Positions 1 through 8,688 of a DNA stretch of 64,000 nt are shown here, one piece after another. A program made the position numbers and the translations under genes. The DNA lies in assembly GCF_014199305.1 (NCBI RefSeq), contig NZ_JACIJK010000010.1, positions 62,001 through 126,000 on the forward strand, read 5' to 3'. The stretch is from Sphingomonas aerophila. Its GTDB lineage: Bacteria; Pseudomonadota; Alphaproteobacteria; Sphingomonadales; Sphingomonadaceae. Each line of letters starts with the position of its first letter. The stretch's first letter is position 1. The notes beneath the pieces are model-generated. The model was not told the DNA's origin and did no database searches. It worked only from the letters and a program-made list of their open reading frames with translations.

Positions 1-1479
1 GGCACGGCCGGATGGATGGCGGCAGCGCTGTTGTCGCGGCTGTTCGTCGAGGGCGCCTACCGGATCCGGCTGGTCGAATCGGATGAGATCGGCACCATCG
101 GGGTGGGCGAGGCGACGATCCCCGCCATCCGCACCTATTGCGGTCTCGCCGGCATCGACGAGTTCGAGATGGTGCGCGCGACCCAGGCGACGTTCAAGCT
201 CGGGATCGAGTTCCGCAACTGGCGCGCGCCGGGCTCCAGCTACATTCATGGCTTCGGCAAGATCGGGCAGGACCTTTACTGGCTGCGCTGCCACCAGTTC
301 TGGCTGAAGGAGCGCGCGGCCGGGCGCGCCAAGCACTTCGACCATTATTCGCTGAACACGCTGGCGGCGCGGATGAACCGGTTCTGCCTGCCGGACCCGG
401 GCAATCCTACCTCCCCCATCGCCGATCTCGATTACGCCTATCACCTGGATGCGACGCTGCTTGCCCGCTTCCTGCGCGGGCGGGCCGAAGCGGCCGGGGT
501 GGAGCGGATCGAGGGGCGGATCGTGGCCGTTAACCGCCGTCCTGCGGACGGCCATGTCGATCACCTGGTGCTTGCAGATGGGCGTCAGGTCGGCGGCGAC
601 CTGTTTATCGATTGTTCGGGCATGCGCTCGCTGCTGATCGGGCAGGCGATGGGGGTCGGCTTTGAGGACTGGAGCCACTGGCTGCCGTGCGACCGGGCGC
701 TGGCGGTCCCGTGCGAGAGCGCTGGGGAGCTTACGCCCTATACCCGCTCCACCGCCGGCACGGCGGGCTGGCAATGGCGCATCCCGCTACAGCATCGCAC
801 CGGGAACGGGCTTGTCTATGCCAGCGCTCACCTGGGCGATGAGGACGCCGCCCGCGTGCTGCTTACCGGCCTGGACGGGCGTGCCCTGGCCGATCCCCGG
901 CCAGTGCGGTTCACACCCGGCAAGCGACACCGCGCGTGGGAGGGTAATGTGGTCGCGCTGGGCCTGGCAGGGGGGTTCCTGGAGCCATTGGAGTCGACCA
1001 GCATTCACCTGATCCAAACCGGTATCCTGCGCTTACTGGCTCTCTTTCCCGGCCGCGGCTTCAATCCGGCGGACATCGCCGAGTACAACCGGCAGTTCGA
1101 TTTCGAATATCGCGACGTCCGCGACTTCATCATCGCGCATTACAAGGTGACGGATCGCGAGGACACGCCGTTCTGGGCCTATGTCCGGAACATGCCGGTA
1201 CCCGACAGCCTGCAGGAACGGCTGGATCTGTTTCGTGCCTCTGCCCGCTTCTTCATGCACGGCAAGGCGGAGCTGTTCCGGGAAGAAAGCTGGGTGCAGG
1301 TGCTGATCGGCCAGGGGCTCGACCCGCATTATGATCCCGTGGTCGACATGGTGCCCGAGGCGCAGTCGACCGCATTCCTTGGTGATGTCGAAGAGGTGGT
1401 CGCCGACGTGGCGCGTGCGATGCCCGGCCACGCCGCCTTTATCGCCCGCCATTGCCGAGCACCCAGCATTCAATCTTAA
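1..1479 (+). CDS. Tryptophan halogenase family flavoprotein, 5' partial
   Basis: FAD-dependent halogenase family (PrnA/RebH type). The reading frame is open from base 1 (G-T-A-G-W-M), which is the end of the GxGxxG FAD motif, so the true start lies just outside the window. Family hallmarks seen: the WxWxIP motif (GWQWRIP, near 768-790), the lysine equivalent to the PrnA catalytic lysine in TFKLGIEF (codon at 196-198), and the glutamate in PLEST (codon at 991-993). Both residues that define active flavin halogenases are therefore present. The gene precedes a TonB-dependent receptor, a DUF6445 protein and a GH43 enzyme on the same strand. In Caulobacter and Sphingomonas relatives such halogenase-like genes recur beside TonB receptors, and no natural-product genes are seen here. 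The substrate is unknown, and free tryptophan is not implied by the family name. Confidence 0.9.
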   Translation, partial: GTAGWMAAALLSRLFVEGAYRIRLVESDEIGTIGVGEATIPAIRTYCGLAGIDEFEMVRATQATFKLGIEFRNWRAPGSSYIHGFGKIGQDLYWLRCHQFWLKERAAGRAKHFDHYSLNTLAARMNRFCLPDPGNPTSPIADLDYAYHLDATLLARFLRGRAEAAGVERIEGRIVAVNRRPADGHVDHLVLADGRQVGGDLFIDCSGMRSLLIGQAMGVGFEDWSHWLPCDRALAVPCESAGELTPYTRSTAGTAGWQWRIPLQHRTGNGLVYASAHLGDEDAARVLLTGLDGRALADPRPVRFTPGKRHRAWEGNVVALGLAGGFLEPLESTSIHLIQTGILRLLALFPGRGFNPADIAEYNRQFDFEYRDVRDFIIAHYKVTDREDTPFWAYVRNMPVPDSLQERLDLFRASARFFMHGKAELFREESWVQVLIGQGLDPHYDPVVDMVPEAQSTAFLGDVEEVVADVARAMPGHAAFIARHCRAPSIQS

Positions 1480-1538
1480 CTCTGTTGCACTTCAGCAACA
1501 ATCGGCTTGCGAATAATCGGGCCGGAGTGGCCCCCGGT

Positions 1539-1552
1539 TGTAACCGGTTACC
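1539..1552. promoter_or_regulatory. LacI-type operator, upstream copy
   Basis: TGTAACCGGTTACC contains the perfect 10-bp palindrome TAACCGGTTA with the central CG typical of LacI-family operators. It lies 72 bp before the receptor start. Its centre is exactly 20 bp (two helical turns) from the second copy. No LacI-family gene is in the window, so the regulator would be encoded elsewhere. Confidence 0.6.
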
Positions 1553-1558
1553 GGTCGA

Positions 1559-1572
1559 TGTAATCGGTTCCA
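1559..1572. promoter_or_regulatory. LacI-type operator, downstream copy
   Basis: TGTAATCGGTTCCA matches an ideal TGTAACCGGTTACA palindrome at 12 of 14 positions and sits in phase with the site at 1539. The pair lies in the 145-bp leader of the TonB receptor, a position suited to repression in the absence of a sugar ligand. Confidence 0.5.
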
Positions 1573-1624
1573 GAAACTTCGCCCGTCGAGCGGAGTCCAA
1601 TCAATGATGTGGGGGAGGAGCCTG

Positions 1625-4600
1625 ATGACCGGCCATCGTCGTTCGATACTGGGACGCGGCATTTCGGCTGCCGCCGTGGCATTTGCGCTGGCGAGTGCCG
1701 GTCCGGCCCTGGCGCAGTCCAGTTCCACCCTGCGCGGCCATGTCGAGGGCGCAGCGGCCGGTACGGCGGTGGTTGCGACCGACCTGACCACGGGGCAGGT
1801 GGTGAACGGCCGCGTCAACGCGAATGGCGACTACACCATCCCCGGCCTTCGTCCGAGTACCTACCGCGTGGCGGTTCAGGGACAGCAGCCCCAACAGGTC
1901 GTGGTCCCGGTGGGGCAGACGGTCACGCTCGACATCGGAACACCTGCCGCCACTGCGGAAGCGGGAACCACCGAAGCGACGACGTCGGGTGACGCGGGCG
2001 CAGGCACGGGCAGCGACGTGGTCGTTCGCGGTCGCCGCACGCAGGAGGTGCGTACCGCGGAGGTCGCCACCAACATCTCGCAGCAGCAGATCGAAAGCCT
2101 GCCGCAGAATGATCGCAACTTCCTGAACTTCGCCGCGCTTGCGCCGGGTGTCGCCGTGTCGCCATCGGGTGGCAGTCGTCAGGTTCAGGCGGGCGCGACC
2201 AGCGCCGACAACGTCAACGTGTTCATCGATGGCCTCAGCCTGAAGAACCAGGTCAACCACGGCGGCGTCGCGGGTCAGAACTTCAGCCGCGGCAATCCCT
2301 TCCCGCAGCTTGCGGTGCAGGAGTTCAAGGTCGACACCCAGAACTTCAAGGCTGAGTATGAGCAGGCGGGCTCCGCGATCATCACCGCGGTGACCAAGTC
2401 GGGTGGCACGTCTTTCCACGGCGACCTGTTTGGCGAATGGCAGCCCAAGGCATTCCTTGGCCGCCCGTATTTCGACCGGCCGGGCAAGGCGAATAATCGC
2501 GACGGGTCGATCGCCAAGCCCGATTACGATCGCAAGCAATATGGCGGCGACCTGGGCGGACCCATCATCAAGGATGTGCTGCACTTCTATGCAGCATTCG
2601 AAGGCACGTCGCAGAAGCTGCCGTCGAGCTCGGTTATACTCAACACCACCAACGATAACCCGAACCAGGCGGTGCCACAGGCGATCGCCGACCAGTATAA
2701 TGGCAGCTACGGACAGAGCTTCGATCAGAAACTGTATTTCGGCAAGCTGACCGCGTTCGTCACCGACCGCGACACGGTGAACCTGTCCGCCTTCCTGCGC
2801 CGCGAGAACAACCTGGCTGATTACGGCGGCACCGCCGTACCCAGCCACGGTCACAATCTCGAATCGCGCATCGACCTTTACCAGCTGGAGTACAACCACC
2901 GCGGCGACTCCTGGCTCAACGAGCTGATCCTCGCCTATAACAAGGTGTTCAACGGCACCCCGCGCGTGACCGACGGGCCGGAAATTAACCTAGGCAGTCC
3001 TGGCAGCATCGTTGCGGCCCTGGGAGCCAATGGATTCGAGCAGGCCGACAACCAGGAAACCTGGACCTTCAAGAACAACATCACCTTCTTCGGTGACGCA
3101 CATGTTGTGAAGGCGGGGGTGAAGGCGTCGTACAACAAGCTGTCACGCCGCGAAGACAATATCTCCAATGGCAGTTATTACTTCCAGCCGTCGCTGTTCA
3201 CCACGTTCGAGGCGTCCACGCCGACCGTCGGGCAGATCGCGCTGGTGCCGGTCGAGGCGGCGCGCGCCAAGGATACCCAGATCGGCCTGTTCATTCAGGA
3301 CGACTGGACGGTGGACGATCACTTCACGATCAATGCCGGCATTCGTTGGGATTACGAGACCAACGCCAAGAACGACAAGTTCGTGACCCCGGCCCCGATC
3401 GCGGCGGCGCTGCGGGCGTATCAGCCTTGGCAGGCAGCCGGTATCGATCCCGAGGATTATATCTCCACCGGCAAGAACCGCGATCCGTACTGGAAGGCGT
3501 TTCAGCCGCGTCTGGGCGTGTCCTATGACGTCTATGGCGACCGCAACACCGTGCTGTTTGCCGGCGCAGGTCGCTATTATGACCGGCCGCTGTTCATCAC
3601 CGCCGGCATCGAGACGGTGAAGGCGTTGTACCAGCGCACGGTGACGCTGAATTTCTGCGACGGCGGCAGCGGCCAGCCGACCTGTGATTCGGTGCGCGCC
3701 GGCAATGGCGGCGTGCTGCCCGCGACGACGCTTGCCTACAATCCCGCATTCAAGGATGTGGAAACGCTGCGTGCCGCCGCGACCGCGACCGGGGTGGGCG
3801 GCGACATCTGGCTGCTCAACAACGACACCAAGCTGCCCTTTTCGGATCAGTTCAACGTCGGCGTGCGCCAGCGGTTTGGCGCGATCCAGACCTCGGTCAC
3901 CTTCAGCCACGTCCGCAGCCACAACATCTTCAAGTATGTGCGCGGCAACCGGCTGCCGACCGGAGAGTATACCAGCCAGGGCGACCAGTGGATCGAGGAC
4001 AACTTCCCTGCGTCCGGTATTCTGCCCGGCTATAGTGGCAAGCTGAACATCGGGTCGAACGATGGCAAGTCGGTCTACAATGCGATCTTCGTCACCGCCG
4101 AAAAGCCGTTCGTCGCGGGATCGCGCTGGGGCTTTACCGCGGCGCTGACACTGCAAAAGGCGCGCAGCAACGTTGCGCAGGAGTTGCAGGGCGACGAATT
4201 CTTCAACGGGCCACGCGTCGACGCTTATGGCTGGAATTATGTGGCAGGCGTCGAGAAGTGGCGCTTCGTCGGTACCGGTATCGCGCGCGGGCCATGGGAC
4301 ACCAAGATCTCGGTCACGGGCACCTTCAGCTCGGGTCCGTCATTCGGGCAGGTCATCTTCCCGCCCAATCCGCCCGAAAACGCTAATGCCTCCGGGAACT
4401 TCGGTGGCGTGTTCTGGCCAGGCGAGATCGTCGGCTATGCCAATGTCGATGCGCGCATTGCCAAGAACTTCAAGCTGCCCTGGGGGCATGACCTTGAGCT
4501 CAACTTCGCGGCGTTCAACCTGTTCGACTCGGTCAACCGGGCCTATTCGGCATGGGGCGCGGGATCGGGGCTGCGGCCGACCAAGAAGGAGAACGGGACA

Positions 4601-4648
4601 GTGGGCAACGCCCGCTCGTTCCAGGTAGGCGCGCGCTACAAGTTTTGA
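1625..4648 (+). CDS. TonB-dependent receptor with N-terminal carboxypeptidase-regulatory-like domain
   Basis: Outer-membrane importer of 1007 residues. I chose ATG 1625 because GGGGGAGGAG (1611-1620) precedes it; an in-frame ATG at 1604 would place that ribosome site inside the gene. Signal peptide about residues 1-30 (cleavage after PALA). A CarboxypepD_reg-like beta-sandwich follows (about 35-95, STLRGHVEG...TTGQVVNGRV), then a plug with the receptor-type segment VVVRGRRTQEVR, and a long barrel ending in an aromatic F. This Oar-like architecture is typical of receptors for glycans or large substrates. Downstream DUF6445 and GH43 genes follow closely in one operon, and two LacI-type operators lie upstream. 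This suggests sugar-controlled uptake, but the substrate cannot be read from sequence. Confidence 0.9.
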   Translation: MTGHRRSILGRGISAAAVAFALASAGPALAQSSSTLRGHVEGAAAGTAVVATDLTTGQVVNGRVNANGDYTIPGLRPSTYRVAVQGQQPQQVVVPVGQTVTLDIGTPAATAEAGTTEATTSGDAGAGTGSDVVVRGRRTQEVRTAEVATNISQQQIESLPQNDRNFLNFAALAPGVAVSPSGGSRQVQAGATSADNVNVFIDGLSLKNQVNHGGVAGQNFSRGNPFPQLAVQEFKVDTQNFKAEYEQAGSAIITAVTKSGGTSFHGDLFGEWQPKAFLGRPYFDRPGKANNRDGSIAKPDYDRKQYGGDLGGPIIKDVLHFYAAFEGTSQKLPSSSVILNTTNDNPNQAVPQAIADQYNGSYGQSFDQKLYFGKLTAFVTDRDTVNLSAFLRRENNLADYGGTAVPSHGHNLESRIDLYQLEYNHRGDSWLNELILAYNKVFNGTPRVTDGPEINLGSPGSIVAALGANGFEQADNQETWTFKNNITFFGDAHVVKAGVKASYNKLSRREDNISNGSYYFQPSLFTTFEASTPTVGQIALVPVEAARAKDTQIGLFIQDDWTVDDHFTINAGIRWDYETNAKNDKFVTPAPIAAALRAYQPWQAAGIDPEDYISTGKNRDPYWKAFQPRLGVSYDVYGDRNTVLFAGAGRYYDRPLFITAGIETVKALYQRTVTLNFCDGGSGQPTCDSVRAGNGGVLPATTLAYNPAFKDVETLRAAATATGVGGDIWLLNNDTKLPFSDQFNVGVRQRFGAIQTSVTFSHVRSHNIFKYVRGNRLPTGEYTSQGDQWIEDNFPASGILPGYSGKLNIGSNDGKSVYNAIFVTAEKPFVAGSRWGFTAALTLQKARSNVAQELQGDEFFNGPRVDAYGWNYVAGVEKWRFVGTGIARGPWDTKISVTGTFSSGPSFGQVIFPPNPPENANASGNFGGVFWPGEIVGYANVDARIAKNFKLPWGHDLELNFAAFNLFDSVNRAYSAWGAGSGLRPTKKENGTVGNARSFQVGARYKF

Positions 4649-4661
4649 CGGAGAAGCCGGC

Positions 4662-5339
4662 GTGACGCCCGAACTGCGCCGCGTCGGCAATTCGCAAAGC
4701 CCCGTGGTCGTGATCGACGGCGCGCTCGGCGATGTCGCCAAAGTGGTCGACATCGCCGCTGCCCTGGCGCCGTTTCCGCCGATCCCGGACAGCTACTATC
4801 CCGGGCTGCGAAGGATCATCGACGCTGACGATATCGCCGCGCATGACTACGCCACCCGCCTGCTCGAAACGGTGGCGCCGTTCATCGGTGGCGCGTTCGA
4901 GATCGATCGGTTCGACTGGGTGGAGGCGAGCTTCTCCATGGTGACAGCTGCTCCCGAAACGCTGAGCCCGGCACAGCGGGCGCCGCATTTCGATAGCGTC
5001 GATGCGCGCCACCTCGCCATCCTTCACTATCTGTCGGACACGCCGGGAACCGGCACAGCCTTCTACCGGCAACGCTCCACCGAAATCGAGGTAGTGACCC
5101 CAGCCAATGTCGACCGCTTCGTCACCGCCGCCAAGCGGGAGAGCGCGGCGCTGGCCGGCTACACGGCGGGGTCGAACGCCGCCTTCGAGCAGATCGGGGC
5201 GGTGGAGGCGCGGGCCGATCGCGTGCTGATCTATTCGGGCAGCCTGCTCCATTCGGGTATCATCCCCGCCGACATGGATCGCAGCGCCGACCCGCGGCGT
5301 GGGCGGCTGACGGCGAACCTGTTCGTTCAGGGTCATTGA
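4662..5339 (+). CDS. DUF6445 family protein, possible Fe(II)/2-oxoglutarate oxygenase fold
   Basis: 225 residues with a GTG start at 4662 behind a GGAGAAG ribosome site and a 13-bp gap after the receptor stop. I place it in the DUF6445 family, which commonly accompanies TonB receptors and halogenase-like genes in sphingomonads. Visible residues suggest a jelly-roll metal centre: H109-x-D111 in APHFDSVDARH, H197 in SGSLLHSGI, and R215 in RRGRLTANLF. This is the HxD...H...R order of Fe(II)/2OG oxygenases. The assignment of oxygenase chemistry is my inference. There is no signal peptide, so it acts in the cytoplasm. Its stop shares one base with the next start (TGATG). Confidence 0.7.
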   Translation: MTPELRRVGNSQSPVVVIDGALGDVAKVVDIAAALAPFPPIPDSYYPGLRRIIDADDIAAHDYATRLLETVAPFIGGAFEIDRFDWVEASFSMVTAAPETLSPAQRAPHFDSVDARHLAILHYLSDTPGTGTAFYRQRSTEIEVVTPANVDRFVTAAKRESAALAGYTAGSNAAFEQIGAVEARADRVLIYSGSLLHSGIIPADMDRSADPRRGRLTANLFVQGH

Positions 5340-7156
5340 TGCGTACGGCCGTCCTGGCCGCGCTGCAGCTCGTTGCCGGGCCGGCAAGGGCGCAGACCTA
5401 TGCCAACCCGCTCGACCTCGACTACCGGTACAATTTCGAACAGATCAACGAGGGCATCTCCTACCGCACCGGCGCCGATCCGGTGGTGGTGCGCTTCGGC
5501 GACGCTTACTACCTCTTCGCGACGTTGGCTGACGGGTATTGGCGCTCAACCGACCTTGTCACCTGGCGCTTTGTCACGCCCAGCCGCTGGCCCGCGGAGA
5601 GCATCGTCGCGCCGGCGGTCACGTCCGATGGCGAGCGACTGCTGATCCTGCCATCCACCACCGAACAGTCGGCCATCCTGTCGAGCCGCGATCCAGCCGG
5701 TGGCAAGCTCGACTATTTCGTTCGTCGCCTGCCGGGGCTCCCGGGGGCGGTGATGTCGGGCCAGGAGGGGCAGATAAAGCCAGGCGAGGTGCCGCCAGGG
5801 CCCTGGGATCCCGACCTGTTCCGCGACAATGACGGGCGCTGGTACCTGTATTGGGGGTCGTCCAACGTCTTCCCGCTATACGGCGCGCCGATCACGTTCG
5901 CAGAGGGGCGGATGCGCTATGACGCGCGGCCCGCGCCGCTGCTGTCGCTGCACCCGGAATTGCATGGGTGGGAGCGGTTCGGGCCCGACCATAGCGGCGC
6001 CTTGCCCAATGGCACGCCGATCAAGCCGTTCATGGAAGGTGCCTGGATGAACCGGGTCGGCGACCGCTATTACCTGCAATACGGGGCGCCCGGGACCGAA
6101 TACAATGCTTATGCGACGGGCGTGTACACCGCCTCTGCGCCACTCGGCCCTTTCACCTACGCGCCTTATAATCCGGTCGGGTACAAGCCGGGCGGCTTTG
6201 TTCAGGGAGCGGGGCACGGGTCGACGTTCCAGGACGTGTACGGCAACTGGTGGAACACCGGAACGCCGTGGATCGGGCAGAACTGGGCGTTTGAGCGGCG
6301 GGTCGGCATGTGGCCGGCAGCGTTCGAGGCGGACGGACAGATGCGTGTGTCGACCCGCTTTGGCGACTTCCCGCACCGCGTACCCAAAGGACGAAACGCC
6401 GATCCCGAGGCGCTGTTTACCGGCTGGATGCTGTTGTCCTATTGCGCAAAGGCGACTGCCTCATCCTCGCTGGACGGGCACGGGCCGGCGGCGGTGACCG
6501 ACGAAGACCCGCGCAGCTTCTGGGTTGCGGGCGCGAACCGGCCGGGGGAGACGCTGACGCTGGACTTGGGCCACGCCAAAACGGTGCGCGCTGTGCAGGT
6601 GAACTTCGCCGACTACAAATCGGACCGGTTCGCGGACGGGCCCGACATCTACACCGAGTTCCGGCTGGAAGGATCGTTGGACGGGGAGCACTGGCAGCCG
6701 CTCGCCGCCACCGACACCGGGGTGGGGCGCCGCGACCGGCCGAACGCTTATTTCGAGTTGCCCGCGCCCCGCACGCTGCGATTCCTCCGCTATGTCCACG
6801 GCCATGTCGGGGCGGCGACGCTGGCGATCAGCGATGTTCGGGTGTTCGGTTCCGGAGGCGGGCGAGCGCCCGCGCAGCCGGGCGCAATCACGGCGGTTCG
6901 CGACAGCGACGCCCGCAACGCGCGAGTGTCATGGCGGCCGGTGCAGGGGGCGATCGGCTATAATGTGCGCTGGGGCATCCGGCCTGATCGATTGACGCTC
7001 ACCTATCAGGTCTGGGCGGATCAGGTCCGACAGGAGGGCGGGCGCGCGGTGCTGGACCTGCGCGCGCTCACCAAGGGGCAGCGTTACGCCGTCGCCGTGG
7101 AGGCGTTCAACGACACGGGCGTATCGCCGCTCAGCGCGGTACGTTCGCTGCGCTGA
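5339..7156 (+). CDS. Secreted glycoside hydrolase family 43 protein with F5/8C and FN3 domains
   Basis: 605 residues, ATG 5339 overlapping the previous stop by one base. Signal peptide about 1-18 (cleavage after ARA). The GH43 five-bladed propeller spans about 40-330. The expected acidic residues are visible: D47 in TGADPVVV (general base), D157 or D159 in GPWDPDLF, and E233 in FMEGAWM (general acid). A discoidin-like F5/8 type C carbohydrate-binding domain follows (about 360-495, AKATASSSLDG...LTLDLG), then a fibronectin III domain (about 505-605). GH43 enzymes are mainly arabinofuranosidases, xylosidases or galactan-active enzymes. Exact specificity cannot be assigned. It probably acts in the periplasm or at the cell surface on the glycan taken up by the adjacent receptor. 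Confidence 0.88.
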   Translation: MRTAVLAALQLVAGPARAQTYANPLDLDYRYNFEQINEGISYRTGADPVVVRFGDAYYLFATLADGYWRSTDLVTWRFVTPSRWPAESIVAPAVTSDGERLLILPSTTEQSAILSSRDPAGGKLDYFVRRLPGLPGAVMSGQEGQIKPGEVPPGPWDPDLFRDNDGRWYLYWGSSNVFPLYGAPITFAEGRMRYDARPAPLLSLHPELHGWERFGPDHSGALPNGTPIKPFMEGAWMNRVGDRYYLQYGAPGTEYNAYATGVYTASAPLGPFTYAPYNPVGYKPGGFVQGAGHGSTFQDVYGNWWNTGTPWIGQNWAFERRVGMWPAAFEADGQMRVSTRFGDFPHRVPKGRNADPEALFTGWMLLSYCAKATASSSLDGHGPAAVTDEDPRSFWVAGANRPGETLTLDLGHAKTVRAVQVNFADYKSDRFADGPDIYTEFRLEGSLDGEHWQPLAATDTGVGRRDRPNAYFELPAPRTLRFLRYVHGHVGAATLAISDVRVFGSGGGRAPAQPGAITAVRDSDARNARVSWRPVQGAIGYNVRWGIRPDRLTLTYQVWADQVRQEGGRAVLDLRALTKGQRYAVAVEAFNDTGVSPLSAVRSLR

Positions 7157-7165
7157 GCGCCATCC

Positions 7166-8569
7166 TCAGCCCTCGATACGGCGAATGGCAAAGGCGCGAT
7201 CGGCCCCGAGCGCCGGTGTCGTGAAGCTAAGGCCGCGTTCGTCGGCCACCCCCTGTGTCGGGGCAAGCGCCGCGCCCGCGGCAGTGTCCCACGACTCGAC
7301 CCGATAGCGGCCCGGCGGCATGGGTAGGGTGATCTGCTGTTCGGGGGTGACCCGCGCCGGGTCGACCCGTCCGTCAGCCATCCGACCACCGCGGCGGACC
7401 AGCCATATGACCGCCTGGCGCTCGTCACCGCTCCCCAGCGCGTGAAAGCCGGGCGCGCGCACGGGGAAGGGCTGGCGACGGAAGCGCTGCCAGTCGACCA
7501 AGGGCAGGAACCGGGACATCGCCCCCTGTGCCTGGTGCATGCCTTGCGTCAGAACGTGGGGCTTCCGATTGGGCCAGCGCATGCCACCGCCGACGCCGCC
7601 GCTCGCCAGGTGCGCCCAGCTCATGTGGCGAAAATACTCGTCGTCGAACGCTTCTGGCAGCGTCTTGTGCTTGTCCTTGAAGCTGTGGATCGGGCCGTGT
7701 TCGGTATCAAAAAACGGACGCCCATCGGCGATCTCGCGCAGGCAATGCCGGACGATCCGCCCCATTGCGAGCGCCGGGCGTACGGTATCGGTTGGGTTGT
7801 CGATCGTGCCGCTGCGATAAATGTGGATGCTCGCGAAATCGAGGTCGGGGTGACGGAAGATCGGTTCGGCGAGCGGCAGGTCGGGACGCCACCATAGTTC
7901 GGGCCCGAACAAGGACACGGTTTGCGGGTGGCTGCGACCGTAAAGGCGCTGTTCAAGCGTACGGACGTGGTTCGACAGGTCCGCGATGAACTCCGGAAAG
8001 CAATCGGCGGTATCGCCTGCTTGCGCATAATGAATCTCGTTCCACAGATCCCAGGCGAACAGCGCGCCCGATCCGCCCCAGCGTTCCACCATGAAGGTCA
8101 GGCGCGCCTTGATGGCGGTGCGCGTGGTGCCGCACAGCAAAAGGCGGGATGGATGATCAAGGGGGCCGCCATTGGTCTTGTTCCACGGGTGGTGACGCCA
8201 GTGCAGCCACATCCAGAATGTATCCACCGGCGTCAGCAGGATCCGCATCCCGACTCGCTCGCACATGGCGAACAGATCATCCCACAACTGAACCATCGCC
8301 GGCACGGGTCGTCCAACGGGCCGTTCAAAATAGCGGTGGCGGACCTGCGCATATTCTACCATCAATCGCAGGCAGGTGACGCCATGGGCGACCAGATCGC
8401 GCAAGTGTTGTTCCACCGCCGGCAGGTCCCGCCGCTTGAACAAGGGCAGCAAATTCGCCCAGCTTATCGCCTCGTTATGGCCGATAGGCGTCCAATCTTC
8501 TCCCTGGTCAGTGATGAAATAAGGCGCGCCGGGCGCAACAGTGATCCAGGGCAGGTGATCGGAATTCAT
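7166..8569 (-). CDS. GH5-like (clan A) glycoside hydrolase
   Basis: 467 residues, predicted cytoplasmic (no signal peptide). ATG 8569 is preferred over GTG 8593 because AGGG lies a few bases before it and nothing ribosome-like precedes the GTG. The TIM-barrel clan A signature is present: acid/base N177-E178 in WDLWNEIHY and the nucleophile candidate E290 in FFDTEHGP. A C-terminal beta domain (about 390-467) follows. It converges on the GH43 gene with only 9 bp between stops. The lack of an export signal suggests that it cleaves imported oligosaccharides. Family assignment within clan A is uncertain, and a mannosidase or glucosidase is equally possible. Confidence 0.7.
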   Translation of the reverse strand: MNSDHLPWITVAPGAPYFITDQGEDWTPIGHNEAISWANLLPLFKRRDLPAVEQHLRDLVAHGVTCLRLMVEYAQVRHRYFERPVGRPVPAMVQLWDDLFAMCERVGMRILLTPVDTFWMWLHWRHHPWNKTNGGPLDHPSRLLLCGTTRTAIKARLTFMVERWGGSGALFAWDLWNEIHYAQAGDTADCFPEFIADLSNHVRTLEQRLYGRSHPQTVSLFGPELWWRPDLPLAEPIFRHPDLDFASIHIYRSGTIDNPTDTVRPALAMGRIVRHCLREIADGRPFFDTEHGPIHSFKDKHKTLPEAFDDEYFRHMSWAHLASGGVGGGMRWPNRKPHVLTQGMHQAQGAMSRFLPLVDWQRFRRQPFPVRAPGFHALGSGDERQAVIWLVRRGGRMADGRVDPARVTPEQQITLPMPPGRYRVESWDTAAGAALAPTQGVADERGLSFTTPALGADRAFAIRRIEG

Positions 8570-8688
8570 CGTACGCCCTGTGCCCGGTTCCACGGCGAAG
8601 GCAATCTTTTGTCATGATATGGATCAAAGACCGCGCCTTTCTCGTTGATTAACAAGGGTGACGGGCGGGGGCCTGACTGGAGTTGTCT

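Noticed and set aside
1601..2899. 432-codon open frame opposite the first TonB receptor
   Set aside because: No signal, domain or ribosome site; receptor on the other strand is unambiguous.
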